Origin: Thetidibacter halocola
Lineage (GTDB): Bacteria; Pseudomonadota; Alphaproteobacteria; Rhodobacterales; Rhodobacteraceae
Direction: 5' to 3'
NCBI RefSeq assembly: GCF_018224955.1
Contig: NZ_JAGTUU010000008.1
Location: forward strand, 62,001 to 126,000
DNA length: 64,000 nt
Shown here: positions 55,851 to 64,000 of the stretch, piece after piece
Layout: each line of letters starts with the position of its first letter
Numbering within the stretch: position 1 is the stretch's first letter
The notes under the pieces: model-generated
Database searches by the model: none
What the model was told of the DNA's origin: nothing
The model's input: only the letters and a program-made list of their open reading frames with translations
Translations under genes and position numbers: made by a program

Positions 55851-56477
55851 TCATGGCAGGGGGATGCCGCGAAAAGGTGGAAAATCCGTATACCGCGCCC
55901 GCCGCGCCGACAAATCCTCTGCCGGTTCCGCACCGGGACGCAACAGGCAGCCCCTGGGCGCAACATAGCTGTCGATCCGCCGCAGAGGAACCGGCCTCCA
56001 GGCGATGTTGAACGCGCAGAGTTTCGGAAAGAACCAGAGTTCGGAATAGGGCAGGTGATCGTGGATCCACCATGCCAGGTCACGCCAATCGCGTCCCTGC
56101 GCGTATCGATCCGCGAACCAGGGGATCACGATCGAGGCCCCGGCGATGGCGCGACCGGGCCAGTCCCAGACATGGCATTCCAGCGGATGCTCGTTGCGCG
56201 CGCAGTTCAGCCTGTGCGTGTTGCCATAGGCGTTCAGCGCCGCCGACCGATAGCCCGACCGCACGAAGATCCGGCCGAACGTCTCTTCCAGCGGGTCGAG
56301 CAGCGTGGTGCACAGCGCCCGCCCGCGCTCCAGGGCAAGGTCGGGGTCGTCGGGTATGTTCAGGATGCCCTGGATGTTGCCGATTTCGGAACACAGGAAC
56401 TCGCGCATCCAGAAATGCCGCGACAGCCGCTCACGACCAAGGGTTTCCAGCCCGCGCATGGACGCCGGGCGTCTCAT
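55851..56477 (-). CDS. Hypothetical protein, weak M15-peptidase-like
   Basis: 208 residues. IFVRSGYRSAALNAYGN followed by CARNEHPLECHVWDW recalls the SGYRS and His/Asp metal region of VanY/endolysin-type D-Ala-D-Ala carboxypeptidases, but the spacing is not exact. No signal peptide. The start is uncertain (56477 or the next ATG at 56459). Could be phage-derived in origin or a cell-wall enzyme. Confidence 0.6.
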   Translation of the reverse strand: MRRPASMRGLETLGRERLSRHFWMREFLCSEIGNIQGILNIPDDPDLALERGRALCTTLLDPLEETFGRIFVRSGYRSAALNAYGNTHRLNCARNEHPLECHVWDWPGRAIAGASIVIPWFADRYAQGRDWRDLAWWIHDHLPYSELWFFPKLCAFNIAWRPVPLRRIDSYVAPRGCLLRPGAEPAEDLSARRARYTDFPPFRGIPLP

Positions 56478-56504
56478 CCGGCACCCGATGATGTGCCGCG
56501 CAGG

Positions 56505-56933
56505 TCAGTCATATCCGTTCCAGCGGAATTCGCAGTTGGGACCCAGTTTTGAAAAGGGATTGCAGGCGAATTCCCAGACATGCCCCTCGGGATCAGCGAC
56601 ATAGGCGATGTAGCCACCCCAGAAGACCGCGTGCGGCGCGCGCAGGACAGCCGCCCCCGCCGCCTCGGCGCGGGCGGTCAGGGCGTCGACGGCCTCGCGC
56701 GTGTCGAGGTTATGCGCCAGCGTCGCCGCGCCATGACCAAGCGCGGCCTCGTCCAGCCCCATGTCGCGGGCGAGGTCCGCCAGCGGATAGAGCGCCAGGG
56801 CCTGCCCGATCAGGTCGAAGGCGACGATCCCCTCGGGGCTGTCCACCGGCCGCCAACCCAGCGACCGATAAAAGGCCTCGGCCCGCACCATGTCGCGGCA
56901 TCCGAGAGTGATCAGGCTGACCCGTTGCTCCAT
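56505..56933 (-). CDS. VOC/glyoxalase family protein
   Basis: 142 residues. Paired beta-alpha-beta-beta-beta modules: LGCRDMVRAEAFYRSLGWRP and YIAYVADPEGHVWEFACNPF, the latter with the terminal Glu metal ligand. Possible glyoxalase, dioxygenase or resistance protein; function open. GGGAGAG precedes the ATG. Confidence 0.85.
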   Translation of the reverse strand: MEQRVSLITLGCRDMVRAEAFYRSLGWRPVDSPEGIVAFDLIGQALALYPLADLARDMGLDEAALGHGAATLAHNLDTREAVDALTARAEAAGAAVLRAPHAVFWGGYIAYVADPEGHVWEFACNPFSKLGPNCEFRWNGYD

Positions 56934-56949
56934 GCGACTCTCCCGGCGG

Positions 56950-57915
56950 TTACAATCCGCGCGCCCAGTCGAGGATGGCATCGGTCAGCGGGCCTGTCAT
57001 CCCCGGCGACAGGATATCGCCTGCGATCACGTGGCGGTTCGCGTCGTCGCCCGACCCGACCGAGACCGGGTGCAGCGTCACTGGCCCGCCCCAGCGCGCG
57101 GCGACCGCGCGCGTGGCGCGATGGTCGATCACCTTGTCGTTGGTGTCGAAGACGATGAGGGCAGGGATGCGGATCTCGGCATGCGGGGCGTGCCGGGCAG
57201 CCTGCACCACCGCGCCCATCGGAAAGGTCGCCACGCTGGGATAGCGGGTCGTCCAATAGCGTGCGTGATCCGGGTTCACCGTCTCGTAGGCCTGCTCGTG
57301 CGGCGCGAGCCGGGGTAGCCAACTGCGTGCGAATGGCCAGGTCAGCATGGCCGCCATCGGGTTCCTGACACGGAAATTGGGTGAGATCATCACAAGCCCG
57401 GCAACCCCCTGCCCCATCGCCTCGCGCAGCGCCAGGACGCTCAGCGAGGCGCCGGTCGAGGTGGCGATCACGATGACCCGGCGGCCAGCGGCGCGCGCCA
57501 CGGCCAGCGCCTCGGCCATGTCGGCCATCCAGTCGCCCGCCGTGACCCGCGCCAGCGCCGCGCCGTCCTGCCCATGCCCGGCCAGCCGGGTGAAGACCAG
57601 GTTCGCGCCCAGCGCCTGCGCCACGCGGTCGGGCAGCGGCCGGATTTCCTGCGCCGTCGCAGAAAAGCCGTGGATATAGAGGATCGAAAGCGGCGTCTGC
57701 GTCTCTGACGTCCCGGCCCAGACGATCCGTTTCTGCGTGCCCGGCGTGATACCGGGAACCGCCGCCTCGGCCTGCGCCAGCCAGGCGTCGACGCCGCCAG
57801 CCAGCTTGCCGGGTTCGAAATCGATAGCCGTCTCGACCCTTTCGCGCGGGGCAAACCGCCACAGCGCACCCCCCGCAAGAGCCACGCCCGCCAACAGGAT
57901 CAGGACATCCATCAT
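56950..57915 (-). CDS. Alpha/beta hydrolase, membrane-anchored
   Basis: 321 residues. N-terminal hydrophobic anchor MMDVLILLAGVALAGGALWRF, then SILYIHGFSATAQEI (oxyanion region), nucleophile IATSTGASLSVLAL, Asp in IVFDTNDKVIDH and His near DDANRHVIAGDIL. Similar to lysophospholipase or carboxylesterase folds. Overlaps the phosphatase gene by 4 bases (ATGA). Confidence 0.82.
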   Translation of the reverse strand: MMDVLILLAGVALAGGALWRFAPRERVETAIDFEPGKLAGGVDAWLAQAEAAVPGITPGTQKRIVWAGTSETQTPLSILYIHGFSATAQEIRPLPDRVAQALGANLVFTRLAGHGQDGAALARVTAGDWMADMAEALAVARAAGRRVIVIATSTGASLSVLALREAMGQGVAGLVMISPNFRVRNPMAAMLTWPFARSWLPRLAPHEQAYETVNPDHARYWTTRYPSVATFPMGAVVQAARHAPHAEIRIPALIVFDTNDKVIDHRATRAVAARWGGPVTLHPVSVGSGDDANRHVIAGDILSPGMTGPLTDAILDWARGL

Positions 57916-58502
57916 CGCGGCCCGTCCCGAAAAGACTCGATTGGCGTCCAGTCCTGCACCAGCGTCCAGTCCGGCAGGGCGATGGTCAGCACATGCCCGC
58001 CCCCTTTGCCCAGGGGCTGGTCGTGGCTGCGGTCGATCGGCGCGTCCAGCAGATGTGCCCGCAGCAGCGCGCCGACCCCGCCATGCGCCACCACGGCGAC
58101 GTCGCCCTCGCGGCTTTCCGGCACGATACGCTTGAGCGTGGTCGTAATGCGGTATTGCGCGTCGATGGCGCGCTCCCAGCCGCGCACGCTGTCGCGTGGG
58201 CGGGCAAAGAAGGCGTCTGCCACTGCTTCGAATTCCTCGGGCGGCAGGTAGCCGGTGGCGGACCGGTCGTTTTCGTGCAGGAACAGCACGCCGCGCGGCC
58301 AGAGCCCCTGCGCCTCGGCGAGAATCTGCGCGCCTTCCTGCGCCTTGCGTTCAAGGCTGGAAAAGACCGCACCCAGCGGCGGCATCCGCGCGGCCAGCGC
58401 CCGGTGCCGGGCCTTTCCCCGCTCTGACAGCGGCCAGTCGGTGACGGGGATCGCGGGATCCTGCACCACGTCCGCATGGGTGATGTAGAATAGCTGCCTC
58501 AA
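57912..58502 (-). CDS. Histidine phosphatase family protein
   Basis: 196 residues. Begins at TTG 58502 (overlapping the preceding stop by 4 bases, GAGG upstream): LRQLFYITHADVVQDP. The usual RHG active motif reads THA here but its His is kept; the second His is in AVVAHGGVGALLRAH. Possibly a phosphomonoesterase with shifted specificity. Some Rhodobacteraceae relatives show an ITHPEV variant. Confidence 0.8.
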   Translation of the reverse strand: MRQLFYITHADVVQDPAIPVTDWPLSERGKARHRALAARMPPLGAVFSSLERKAQEGAQILAEAQGLWPRGVLFLHENDRSATGYLPPEEFEAVADAFFARPRDSVRGWERAIDAQYRITTTLKRIVPESREGDVAVVAHGGVGALLRAHLLDAPIDRSHDQPLGKGGGHVLTIALPDWTLVQDWTPIESFRDGPR

Positions 58503-59233
58503 GACACCTCGGCGATGGCCGCCTCGATCAGCGCGAGGCACTCGGGCGAAGAAAAGCGGTGGTCGGCCCCGCGCACCAGGGTCAGCCGCACGTCCGGCCC
58601 GTCGACATGGTCGAGCAGGCGCAGGGCGGTGTCACGGCTGACGGCCTCGTCCTCGGTGCCTTGCAGCAGGCGCACGGGCCAGGGCATCGGCAGCGGCCGG
58701 GTCAGGACGCGCTGTTCGCGGCCGTCCTCGATCAGGCGACGGGTGACGACATAGGGATCCTCGTAGGCCGACGGCACGAGGATGCCGCCCTCTTCCATGA
58801 CCTTGCGCCGTTCGTCCTCGGTGAAGCCGGCCCAGAACCCGTCCTCGGTGAAATCGGGGGCGGCGGCGATACCGACCAAACCGACGACCGGCAGGCGCTG
58901 CGACAGGATGCAGGCGATCCAGCCGCCCATGCTGGAGCCGACCAGGATCACCGGCCTTTGCGTGACATGGCGGGTCACGGCCTCGGCATCCGCCGCCCAG
59001 TCGCCGATGCAGCCCTTTTCGAACACGCCGCCCGACAGGCCGTGACCCGCATAGTCCAGCCGCAGGAAGGCCCGACCGCGCGCCTGTGCCCAGGATTCCA
59101 GGTGAACCGCCTTGGTTCCCTCCATGTCGGACCGGTAGCCCGACAGGAACACCACCAGCGGCCCCCCGCCCGGCGTATGGGCATAAGCCAGCCTTTCGCC
59201 GCGTGGCCCCTCCAGATATCGAACCTCTGCCAT
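58499..59233 (-). CDS. Alpha/beta hydrolase (ABHD10-like thioesterase group)
   Basis: 244 residues. LVVFLSGYRSDMEGTKA, LRLDYAGHGLSGG, nucleophile VGSSMGGWIACIL, and late ADHRFSSPECL with His. Family resembles palmitoyl-protein thioesterase ABHD10. Strong GAGGAGGGG before ATG 59233. First gene of the three-gene hydrolase/phosphatase transcript. Confidence 0.86.
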   Translation of the reverse strand: MAEVRYLEGPRGERLAYAHTPGGGPLVVFLSGYRSDMEGTKAVHLESWAQARGRAFLRLDYAGHGLSGGVFEKGCIGDWAADAEAVTRHVTQRPVILVGSSMGGWIACILSQRLPVVGLVGIAAAPDFTEDGFWAGFTEDERRKVMEEGGILVPSAYEDPYVVTRRLIEDGREQRVLTRPLPMPWPVRLLQGTEDEAVSRDTALRLLDHVDGPDVRLTLVRGADHRFSSPECLALIEAAIAEVS

Positions 59234-59296
59234 GATCCCCTCCTCGACTCTTGCCACAGGGATAGCGTGGCGGCGCGGCCTGGGAAACCCGCAGGC

Positions 59297-60544
59297 TCAG
59301 GCGTCGTGCTCGACCTCGTCGAGGCGCAGCGCCAGCAGTCCGCCGCCAAGGCTGAGGCCCGCGAAGCCCGCCAGCGCCCAGACCGGTCCGGCCAGCGCCA
59401 GCAACCCGCCCAGCGCGCCGGTCCCCAGCAGCAGGATACCAATCGCCGTATTGGCCAGGGCCGCATAGCTGGCGCGCGATGCCTCGGGCGCCATGTCGAC
59501 GAGGTAGGTCGAGCGTCCCTGCCGCACGCCGTGATAGGCCAGCATGAACAGGAACAGCAGCCCGGGAATGACCCCCGGCAGCGCCGCAAGCCCGGCGATT
59601 TCGGCGATCACAGCCAGCGCCGAGAACAGCGCGGCCGTCACGCCCGATGCTACCAGCACCAGCCGCGACGACCGGTCCGCCAGGCGACCCCAGACATAGG
59701 CACTGAGGAACGAGGCCGCGGACGAGGCCAGCAGCAGCGCGCCAAGCCCCTGCAAGGCCGATTGCCCGCCGCCCAGCAGCACGAACCACGGCGGCGCCAG
59801 AGCCGTCGCGGTCAGCAACCCACGCACCGCGATGAACCGTCGGAACCCCGGATCGTCGCGCAACGGCGACAGGTCGAGCCGGGCGCCGCGTTCGGGCTCT
59901 GACGGGTCTTCCTCCAGGCGCGAGAACAGCGCGGCCGCCCCCAGCCACAGGACAGAGGTGAGTGCGATGGCGGCGATCACCGGCCCGGTGTCGCGCAGCG
60001 CGCCTGACAGCATCGCCAGCGCAAACAGCACCACTGCCGCCGACGCGACCGACCCGGCGACGCCTGTCACCGCGCCCCGGCGCGTCGCGGGCACCGATTT
60101 CCCGAGGATGTCCTTGTAGCTTACCGAGGCCGCCGACCGGCTGAGCGCCAGCAGCGCCACCGCCGCGCACAGGTCCGCACCCGCCGCCCAGCCCTCCAGC
60201 GTCAGCGCGACCAGCACCGCAAGCGCCGCAGCGACCCCTTGCCCGAGCGATCCCGCGGCCCAGACCCACTTGCGGTGCCGCCGCGCCCGAACGACGCCCG
60301 CCAACGCGATCTGCGGCAACAGCGCGCCGGCCTCTCGGATCGGCACCAGCAGGCCCGTCAGCGCCGCCGGCGCCCCCAGCGCACCTGACAGCCACGACAG
60401 CACCAGCTTGGGATCGATCAGCCCGTCGGCCACCTTGGTCATGCTCAGGCTGGCCATGTGGCGCAGCCCGTTGCGCGCCTCTTTGGCCTGCGCCTGATCC
60501 GCGCCGGTCAGGGTTTCGTAGATCTGGTGCGATGCCTCGCTCAT
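59297..60544 (-). CDS. Major facilitator superfamily permease
   Basis: 415 residues, about twelve membrane helices (for example LGQGVAAALAVLVALTLEGW and GVIPGLLFLFMLAYHGVRQG). Charged loop YVWGRLADRSSRL is of the MFS drug-efflux kind. ATG 60544 has AGGA upstream; ATG 60565 is possible. Substrate unknown. It is divergent from thrS. Confidence 0.83.
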   Translation of the reverse strand: MSEASHQIYETLTGADQAQAKEARNGLRHMASLSMTKVADGLIDPKLVLSWLSGALGAPAALTGLLVPIREAGALLPQIALAGVVRARRHRKWVWAAGSLGQGVAAALAVLVALTLEGWAAGADLCAAVALLALSRSAASVSYKDILGKSVPATRRGAVTGVAGSVASAAVVLFALAMLSGALRDTGPVIAAIALTSVLWLGAAALFSRLEEDPSEPERGARLDLSPLRDDPGFRRFIAVRGLLTATALAPPWFVLLGGGQSALQGLGALLLASSAASFLSAYVWGRLADRSSRLVLVASGVTAALFSALAVIAEIAGLAALPGVIPGLLFLFMLAYHGVRQGRSTYLVDMAPEASRASYAALANTAIGILLLGTGALGGLLALAGPVWALAGFAGLSLGGGLLALRLDEVEHDA

Positions 60545-60703
60545 GTGGTCCTGCCTTGTCGTCATGCCCTTGGACAATGCGCGGAAAAGCCCCGGGTTCC
60601 CTGGGCCGCTTGACAGGCCAGTGGCGCAGCGCCAAAAGGCGGGCACACACATAACCCGCAACCGGGCGTTCCGTGGGCGCCAAACCGACGAGGAGCATGG
60701 CCG

Positions 60704-62650
60704 ATGAGCCTGATTTCCCTGACCTTCCCCGATGGCAATGCGCGTGAGTTCGAGGCGGGCGTAACGCCGGCCGAAGTGGCCGCGTCGATCTCGAAATCTC
60801 TCGAGAAGAAGGCCATTTCCGCCACCGTGAACGGCGCGCACTGGGACCTGCAATGGCCCATCGACTCTGACGCCACCATCGCCATCCACACGATGCAGGA
60901 CGAGGCGCAGGCGCTGGAGCTGATCCGGCACGACATGGCGCATGTCATGGCCCGCGCCGTGCAGGAGATATGGCCCGACACCAAGGTCACGATCGGACCA
61001 GTGACGGAATACGGCTGGTTCTACGACTTCGACCGGGCCGAGCCCTTCACGCCCGAGGATCTTGGCCAGATCGAGGCCAAGATGAAGCAGATCATCGAAA
61101 AGCGCGACCCGGTGACGACCGAGATCTGGGAGCGCGACCGCGCGCGCAAATTCTACGAGGCGAACAACGAGCCCTACAAGGTCGAGCTGGTCGACCGCAT
61201 CCCCGAGGGCGCGCCGATCCGCATGTACTGGCACGGCCACTGGCAGGACCTGTGCCGCGGCCCGCACCTGGGCAATATCGGCCAGCTTCCGGCGGATGCG
61301 TTCAAGCTGATGGGCGTGTCGGGCGCGCACTGGTTCGGCCAGACCGACCGGCCGATGCTGCAACGCGTCTCGGGCGTGGCCTTTCGCAACCGCGACGAGC
61401 TGAAGAACTACCTCAACTTCCTCGAGGAAGCCGCCAAGCGCGACCATCGCCGCCTCGGCCGCGAGATGGACCTGTTCCATATGCAGGAAGAGGCGCCGGG
61501 GCAGGTCTTCTGGCATCCGAACGGCTGGACGATCTACACCACGCTGCAGGACTACATGCGCCGCCAGCAGACGCGCGGCGGCTATGTCGAGGTGAACACG
61601 CCGCAGGTGGTGGACCGCAAGCTGTGGGTCGCCTCGGGCCACTGGGAGAAATACCAGGAGAACATGTTCATCGTCGAAGTCGACGAGGAGCACGCCCGCG
61701 AAAAGGCGATCAACGCGCTCAAGCCGATGAACTGCCCCTGCCACGTGCAGATCTTCAACGTCGGCCTGAAAAGCTACCGCGACCTGCCGCTGCGCATGGC
61801 CGAGTTCGGGTCATGCAACCGGTATGAGCCCTCGGGCGCGCTGCACGGCATCATGCGGGTGCGCGGCTTTACCCAGGACGACGCGCATATCTTCTGCACC
61901 GAGGAACAGATCGAGGCCGAGACCGCGCGCTTCATCGATTTCCTGTCGAACATCTACCGCGACCTGGGCTTTCCGGAATTCGAAGTGCTGTTCTCGACCC
62001 GGCCCGAGGTGCGCTCGGGCAGCGACGAGACCTGGGACAAGGCCGAGGCGGCGCTGCTGGCCGCGACACGGGCGGCAGGCATTGAGCCCGTGGTGAACCC
62101 GGGCGAAGGTGCCTTCTATGGCCCCAAGCTGGAATTCACCCTGACCGATGCCATCGGGCGCAAGTGGCAATGCGGCACGCACCAGGTGGATTTCGTCCTG
62201 CCGGAACGGCTGGACGCCACCTATATCGGCCAGGACGGCGGGAAACACCGTCCCGTCATGCTGCACCGCGCCTGCCTGGGGTCGTTCGAGCGCTTCATCG
62301 GCATCCTGATCGAGGAACACGCGGGCAAGCTGCCCTTCTGGCTGGCGCCACGCCAGGTGGTCGTGGCCTCGATCGTCTCCGAGGCGGATGATTACGTGCA
62401 CGAGGTGGTCGCGGCGCTGAAGACGGCGGGTGTGCGGGCCGAAGCCGACACGCGCAACGAAAAGATCAACTACAAGGTCCGCGAGCACAGCCTCGGCAAG
62501 GTGCCGGTGATCCTGGCCATCGGTCACCGCGAGGTCGAGGAGCGCACCGTGACCGTGCGGCGGCTGGGCGAGAAGCAGACCGCTGTAACATCGCTGACGG
62601 AGATCGTGAGCGAGATGGCGCGCGCCGCCACGCCGCCCGATCTTCTGTAA
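60704..62650 (+). CDS. thrS: Threonyl-tRNA synthetase
   Basis: 648 residues. Order: TGS domain, editing domain ([15 protein letters not shown] with the HxxxH metal motif; [11 protein letters not shown]), class II catalytic core (motif 2 [15 protein letters not shown], motif 3 [19 protein letters not shown]) and anticodon domain. Attaches Thr to tRNA. GAGGAG before the ATG. A rho-independent terminator follows. Confidence 0.97.
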   Translation: MSLISLTFPDGNAREFEAGVTPAEVAASISKSLEKKAISATVNGAHWDLQWPIDSDATIAIHTMQDEAQALELIRHDMAHVMARAVQEIWPDTKVTIGPVTEYGWFYDFDRAEPFTPEDLGQIEAKMKQIIEKRDPVTTEIWERDRARKFYEANNEPYKVELVDRIPEGAPIRMYWHGHWQDLCRGPHLGNIGQLPADAFKLMGVSGAHWFGQTDRPMLQRVSGVAFRNRDELKNYLNFLEEAAKRDHRRLGREMDLFHMQEEAPGQVFWHPNGWTIYTTLQDYMRRQQTRGGYVEVNTPQVVDRKLWVASGHWEKYQENMFIVEVDEEHAREKAINALKPMNCPCHVQIFNVGLKSYRDLPLRMAEFGSCNRYEPSGALHGIMRVRGFTQDDAHIFCTEEQIEAETARFIDFLSNIYRDLGFPEFEVLFSTRPEVRSGSDETWDKAEAALLAATRAAGIEPVVNPGEGAFYGPKLEFTLTDAIGRKWQCGTHQVDFVLPERLDATYIGQDGGKHRPVMLHRACLGSFERFIGILIEEHAGKLPFWLAPRQVVVASIVSEADDYVHEVVAALKTAGVRAEADTRNEKINYKVREHSLGKVPVILAIGHREVEERTVTVRRLGEKQTAVTSLTEIVSEMARAATPPDLL

Positions 62651-62675
62651 CAACCGCACCTGCAACATCGGAAAA

Positions 62676-62704
62676 GGGCCGCGCATTGTTACGCGGCCCT
62701 TTTT
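62676..62704 (+). terminator. Rho-independent terminator of thrS
   Basis: GGGCCGCG and CGCGGCCC (8 bp, 8-nt loop) then TTTTT, 26 bases after the stop. Confidence 0.9.
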
Positions 62705-62741
62705 CATTGCCCTGTTTCCAAAGGGTTTCTGCACAGGCAAA

Positions 62742-62841
62742 ACGTCACGCCGCCATGACGTGTCCTGACACGGGCGTGAAACACGGGGGCGTGAGTGGCG
62801 CGGGACGGATTGTCGCGGCACTCTTGTCTCACCGGCAGACA
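62742..62841. promoter_or_regulatory. Inverted repeats upstream of bufA
   Basis: Three: ACGTCA-N8-TGACGT (62742-62761), GTGTC-CT-GACAC (62760-62771) and TGTCT-N7-AGACA (62825-62841). All arms are perfect. They lie in the gap between the thrS terminator and bufA and could bind the operon regulator. Confidence 0.45.
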
Positions 62842-62890
62842 GCCTGTCACCGGCGCGATTTCAAACTGTCTGATAACGAAAGGAAGTTTC

Positions 62891-63175
62891 ATGTCCACGA
62901 CCCTCAAGACCGCCGCCCTGGTGGGTGCCGTCGCCGCCGCCTTCGCCGCAACCGCCGTCCATGCCCAGGAAAAGGAAAAGTGCTATGGCGTCAGCCTCGC
63001 CGGGCAGAACGACTGCGCCGCGGGCCCCGGCACAACCTGCGCCGGCACATCCAAGGTGGACTATCAGGGCAATGCCTGGACGCTGGTCGACGCCGGCACC
63101 TGCATGACCCTCGACCTGCCGGACGACCGGATGGGCAGCCTCGAGCCGCTCGAGCGCGACCTGCCCCAGGGCTGA
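62891..63175 (+). CDS. bufA: Bufferin-type metallophore precursor BufA (DUF2282)
   Basis: 94 residues. Signal peptide [20 protein letters not shown] (ending about AVHA) and a mature part of about 70 residues with four cysteines ([26 protein letters not shown]). This is the DUF2282/BufA1 layout. In bufferins, cysteines are converted to metal-binding rings by a DUF692 enzyme. AAGGAA precedes the ATG. Confidence 0.82.
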   Translation: MSTTLKTAALVGAVAAAFAATAVHAQEKEKCYGVSLAGQNDCAAGPGTTCAGTSKVDYQGNAWTLVDAGTCMTLDLPDDRMGSLEPLERDLPQG

Positions 63176-63185
63176 CCCAAGGGCT

Positions 63186-63206
63186 GGGCGGGGTTCAGCC
63201 CCGCCC
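63186..63206 (+). promoter_or_regulatory. Intercistronic hairpin between bufA and bufB
   Basis: GGGCGGGG-TTCAG-CCCCGCCC, perfect 8 bp, 10 bases after the bufA stop. No T run. May set the ratio of precursor to enzyme. Confidence 0.6.
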
Positions 63207-63229
63207 TACCTTCTTTCCGGAGAGGTGCC

Positions 63230-64000
63230 ATGTTCGACACGATCCACTCCCTTCCGCCCCGGCCGGGCGTCGGCTTCAAGCCGCAGCATTTCGACAACGT
63301 CATGTCGGACCCCGGACCCATAGGCTGGCTGGAGGTGCACGCCGAGAACTACATGGGCGATGGCGGCCGTCCCGTCGCGCAGCTGCGCGCGCTGTCGGAC
63401 CGTTTCGCGATCTCGGTGCATGGCGTCGGCCTGTCGATCGGCGGCGCCGGGCCGCTGGACCCCGCACATCTCGACCGGCTGGCCCGCCTGGTCGGCTGGC
63501 TGAACCCGGCGCGGTTTTCCGAACACCTGGCCTGGTCGACCCATGACGGGGCCTTTCTGAACGATCTGCTACCGCTGCCCTATACCGACACCACGCTGGG
63601 GCGCGTCTGCGCCCACATCGATACGGTGCAGCAACGGCTTGGCCGGCAGATGCTGCTGGAAAACCCCTCTTCCTACCTGGGTTTCGCCGAAAGCACCTGG
63701 CCGGAGCCGGAATTCCTGCGCGAGGTCGTGGCGCGGACGGGGTGCGGCCTGCTGCTGGACGTCAACAACGTCTTTGTCTCGGCGACGAATCTCGGGTTCT
63801 CGCCGGTGGGCTATCTCGATGCCTTTCCGCTGGAAGCGGTGGGCGAGATCCATCTCGGCGGGCATGACGCGGACGAGGACGATCATGGTCTGCCGCTGCT
63901 GATCGACAGCCATGGCCGCGCCGTCGCCGATCCGGTCTGGTCGCTGCTGGACGTGGTTCTGGCGCGCACCGGCCCGATGCCGGTGCTGATCGAATGGGAT
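63230..64000 (+). CDS. bufB: MNIO family (DUF692) maturation enzyme BufB, 3' end outside the window
   Basis: 257 codons visible, open to the last base. Multinuclear non-haem iron oxidase fold: [66 protein letters not shown] and VLIEWD carry the His, Glu and Asp ligands. It should modify BufA cysteines. GGAGAGG precedes the ATG. A DUF2063 partner (bufC) is expected just beyond the edge. Confidence 0.85.
   Translation, partial: MFDTIHSLPPRPGVGFKPQHFDNVMSDPGPIGWLEVHAENYMGDGGRPVAQLRALSDRFAISVHGVGLSIGGAGPLDPAHLDRLARLVGWLNPARFSEHLAWSTHDGAFLNDLLPLPYTDTTLGRVCAHIDTVQQRLGRQMLLENPSSYLGFAESTWPEPEFLREVVARTGCGLLLDVNNVFVSATNLGFSPVGYLDAFPLEAVGEIHLGGHDADEDDHGLPLLIDSHGRAVADPVWSLLDVVLARTGPMPVLIEWD

Noticed and set aside
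60611-60640. TTGACA upstream of thrS as a promoter
   Set aside because: No acceptable -10 sequence at the right distance.

Overview
The window is GC-rich, almost fully coding DNA from an alphaproteobacterium, most likely Rhodobacteraceae (Paracoccus/Rhodobacter/Roseobacter relatives). Supporting signs are a petP-petR pair, a CenR-type response regulator, an FnrL-type FNR box, a histone deacetylase-like / xseB / ispA / dxs block, a yciB / DMT permease / ftsY block, an alphaproteobacterial RNase P RNA and several small overlapping operons. I see no prophage, insertion sequence, CRISPR array or tRNA gene. The window opens inside a GNAT acetyltransferase gene and closes inside a bufB-like gene.

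Layout. 1-2.2 kb: GNAT gene, then three overlapping genes of unknown function. 2.2-5.6 kb: HU protein, AMP nucleosidase, class II aldolase, lytic transglycosylase lipoprotein. 5.7-10 kb: phenylacetyl-CoA epoxidase operon paaABCDE with an overlapping methyltransferase. 10-16.8 kb: epimerase-like protein, ExoD protein, dxs-ispA-xseB-deacetylase, petR-petP. 16.9-19.1 kb: branched-chain aminotransferase and a PAS sensor. 19.2-28.5 kb: a polyamine-type ABC transporter divergent from a DoeA-like hydrolase, an ArgE-like deacetylase and a GntR regulator; this looks like one uptake-and-degradation locus. 28.5-32.6 kb: L,D-transpeptidase, DUF2267 protein, luciferase-like monooxygenase, ribA, cenR. 32.6-34.5 kb: a candidate FNR-controlled small RNA and a FAS1/RTX secreted protein. 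34.5-44 kb: yigZ-ohrR/ohr, pnp, a CoA-binding protein, a second candidate small RNA, a DUF2235 protein, an orphan molybdenum hydroxylase large subunit, an ornithine decarboxylase-like gene and its Lrp neighbour. 44-54 kb: yciB, DMT permease, ftsY, an orphan NuoE-NuoF fusion, alkB-type monooxygenase, LysR and DUF1127 genes, a Bax1-inhibitor protein, rpmG, rnpB. 54-64 kb: several alpha/beta hydrolases, hypothetical genes, MFS permease, thrS, and the start of a bufferin (bufA-bufB) metallophore operon.

Most notable non-coding signals: (i) a perfect FNR box, -10 element and strong terminator that define an about 80-nt RNA after cenR, with 15 of 17 pairable bases against the ribosome-binding site of the next gene; (ii) a second compact RNA (112 nt) with hairpins at both ends before the CoA-binding gene; (iii) a repeat found just after the stop codon of three genes, made of a variable hairpin plus a conserved C-rich tract, which could act as a transcript-end element; (iv) paired operator-like sequences in the GntR, ohrR/ohr, petP and paa upstream regions; (v) long perfect hairpins on both sides of the ABC binding-protein gene.
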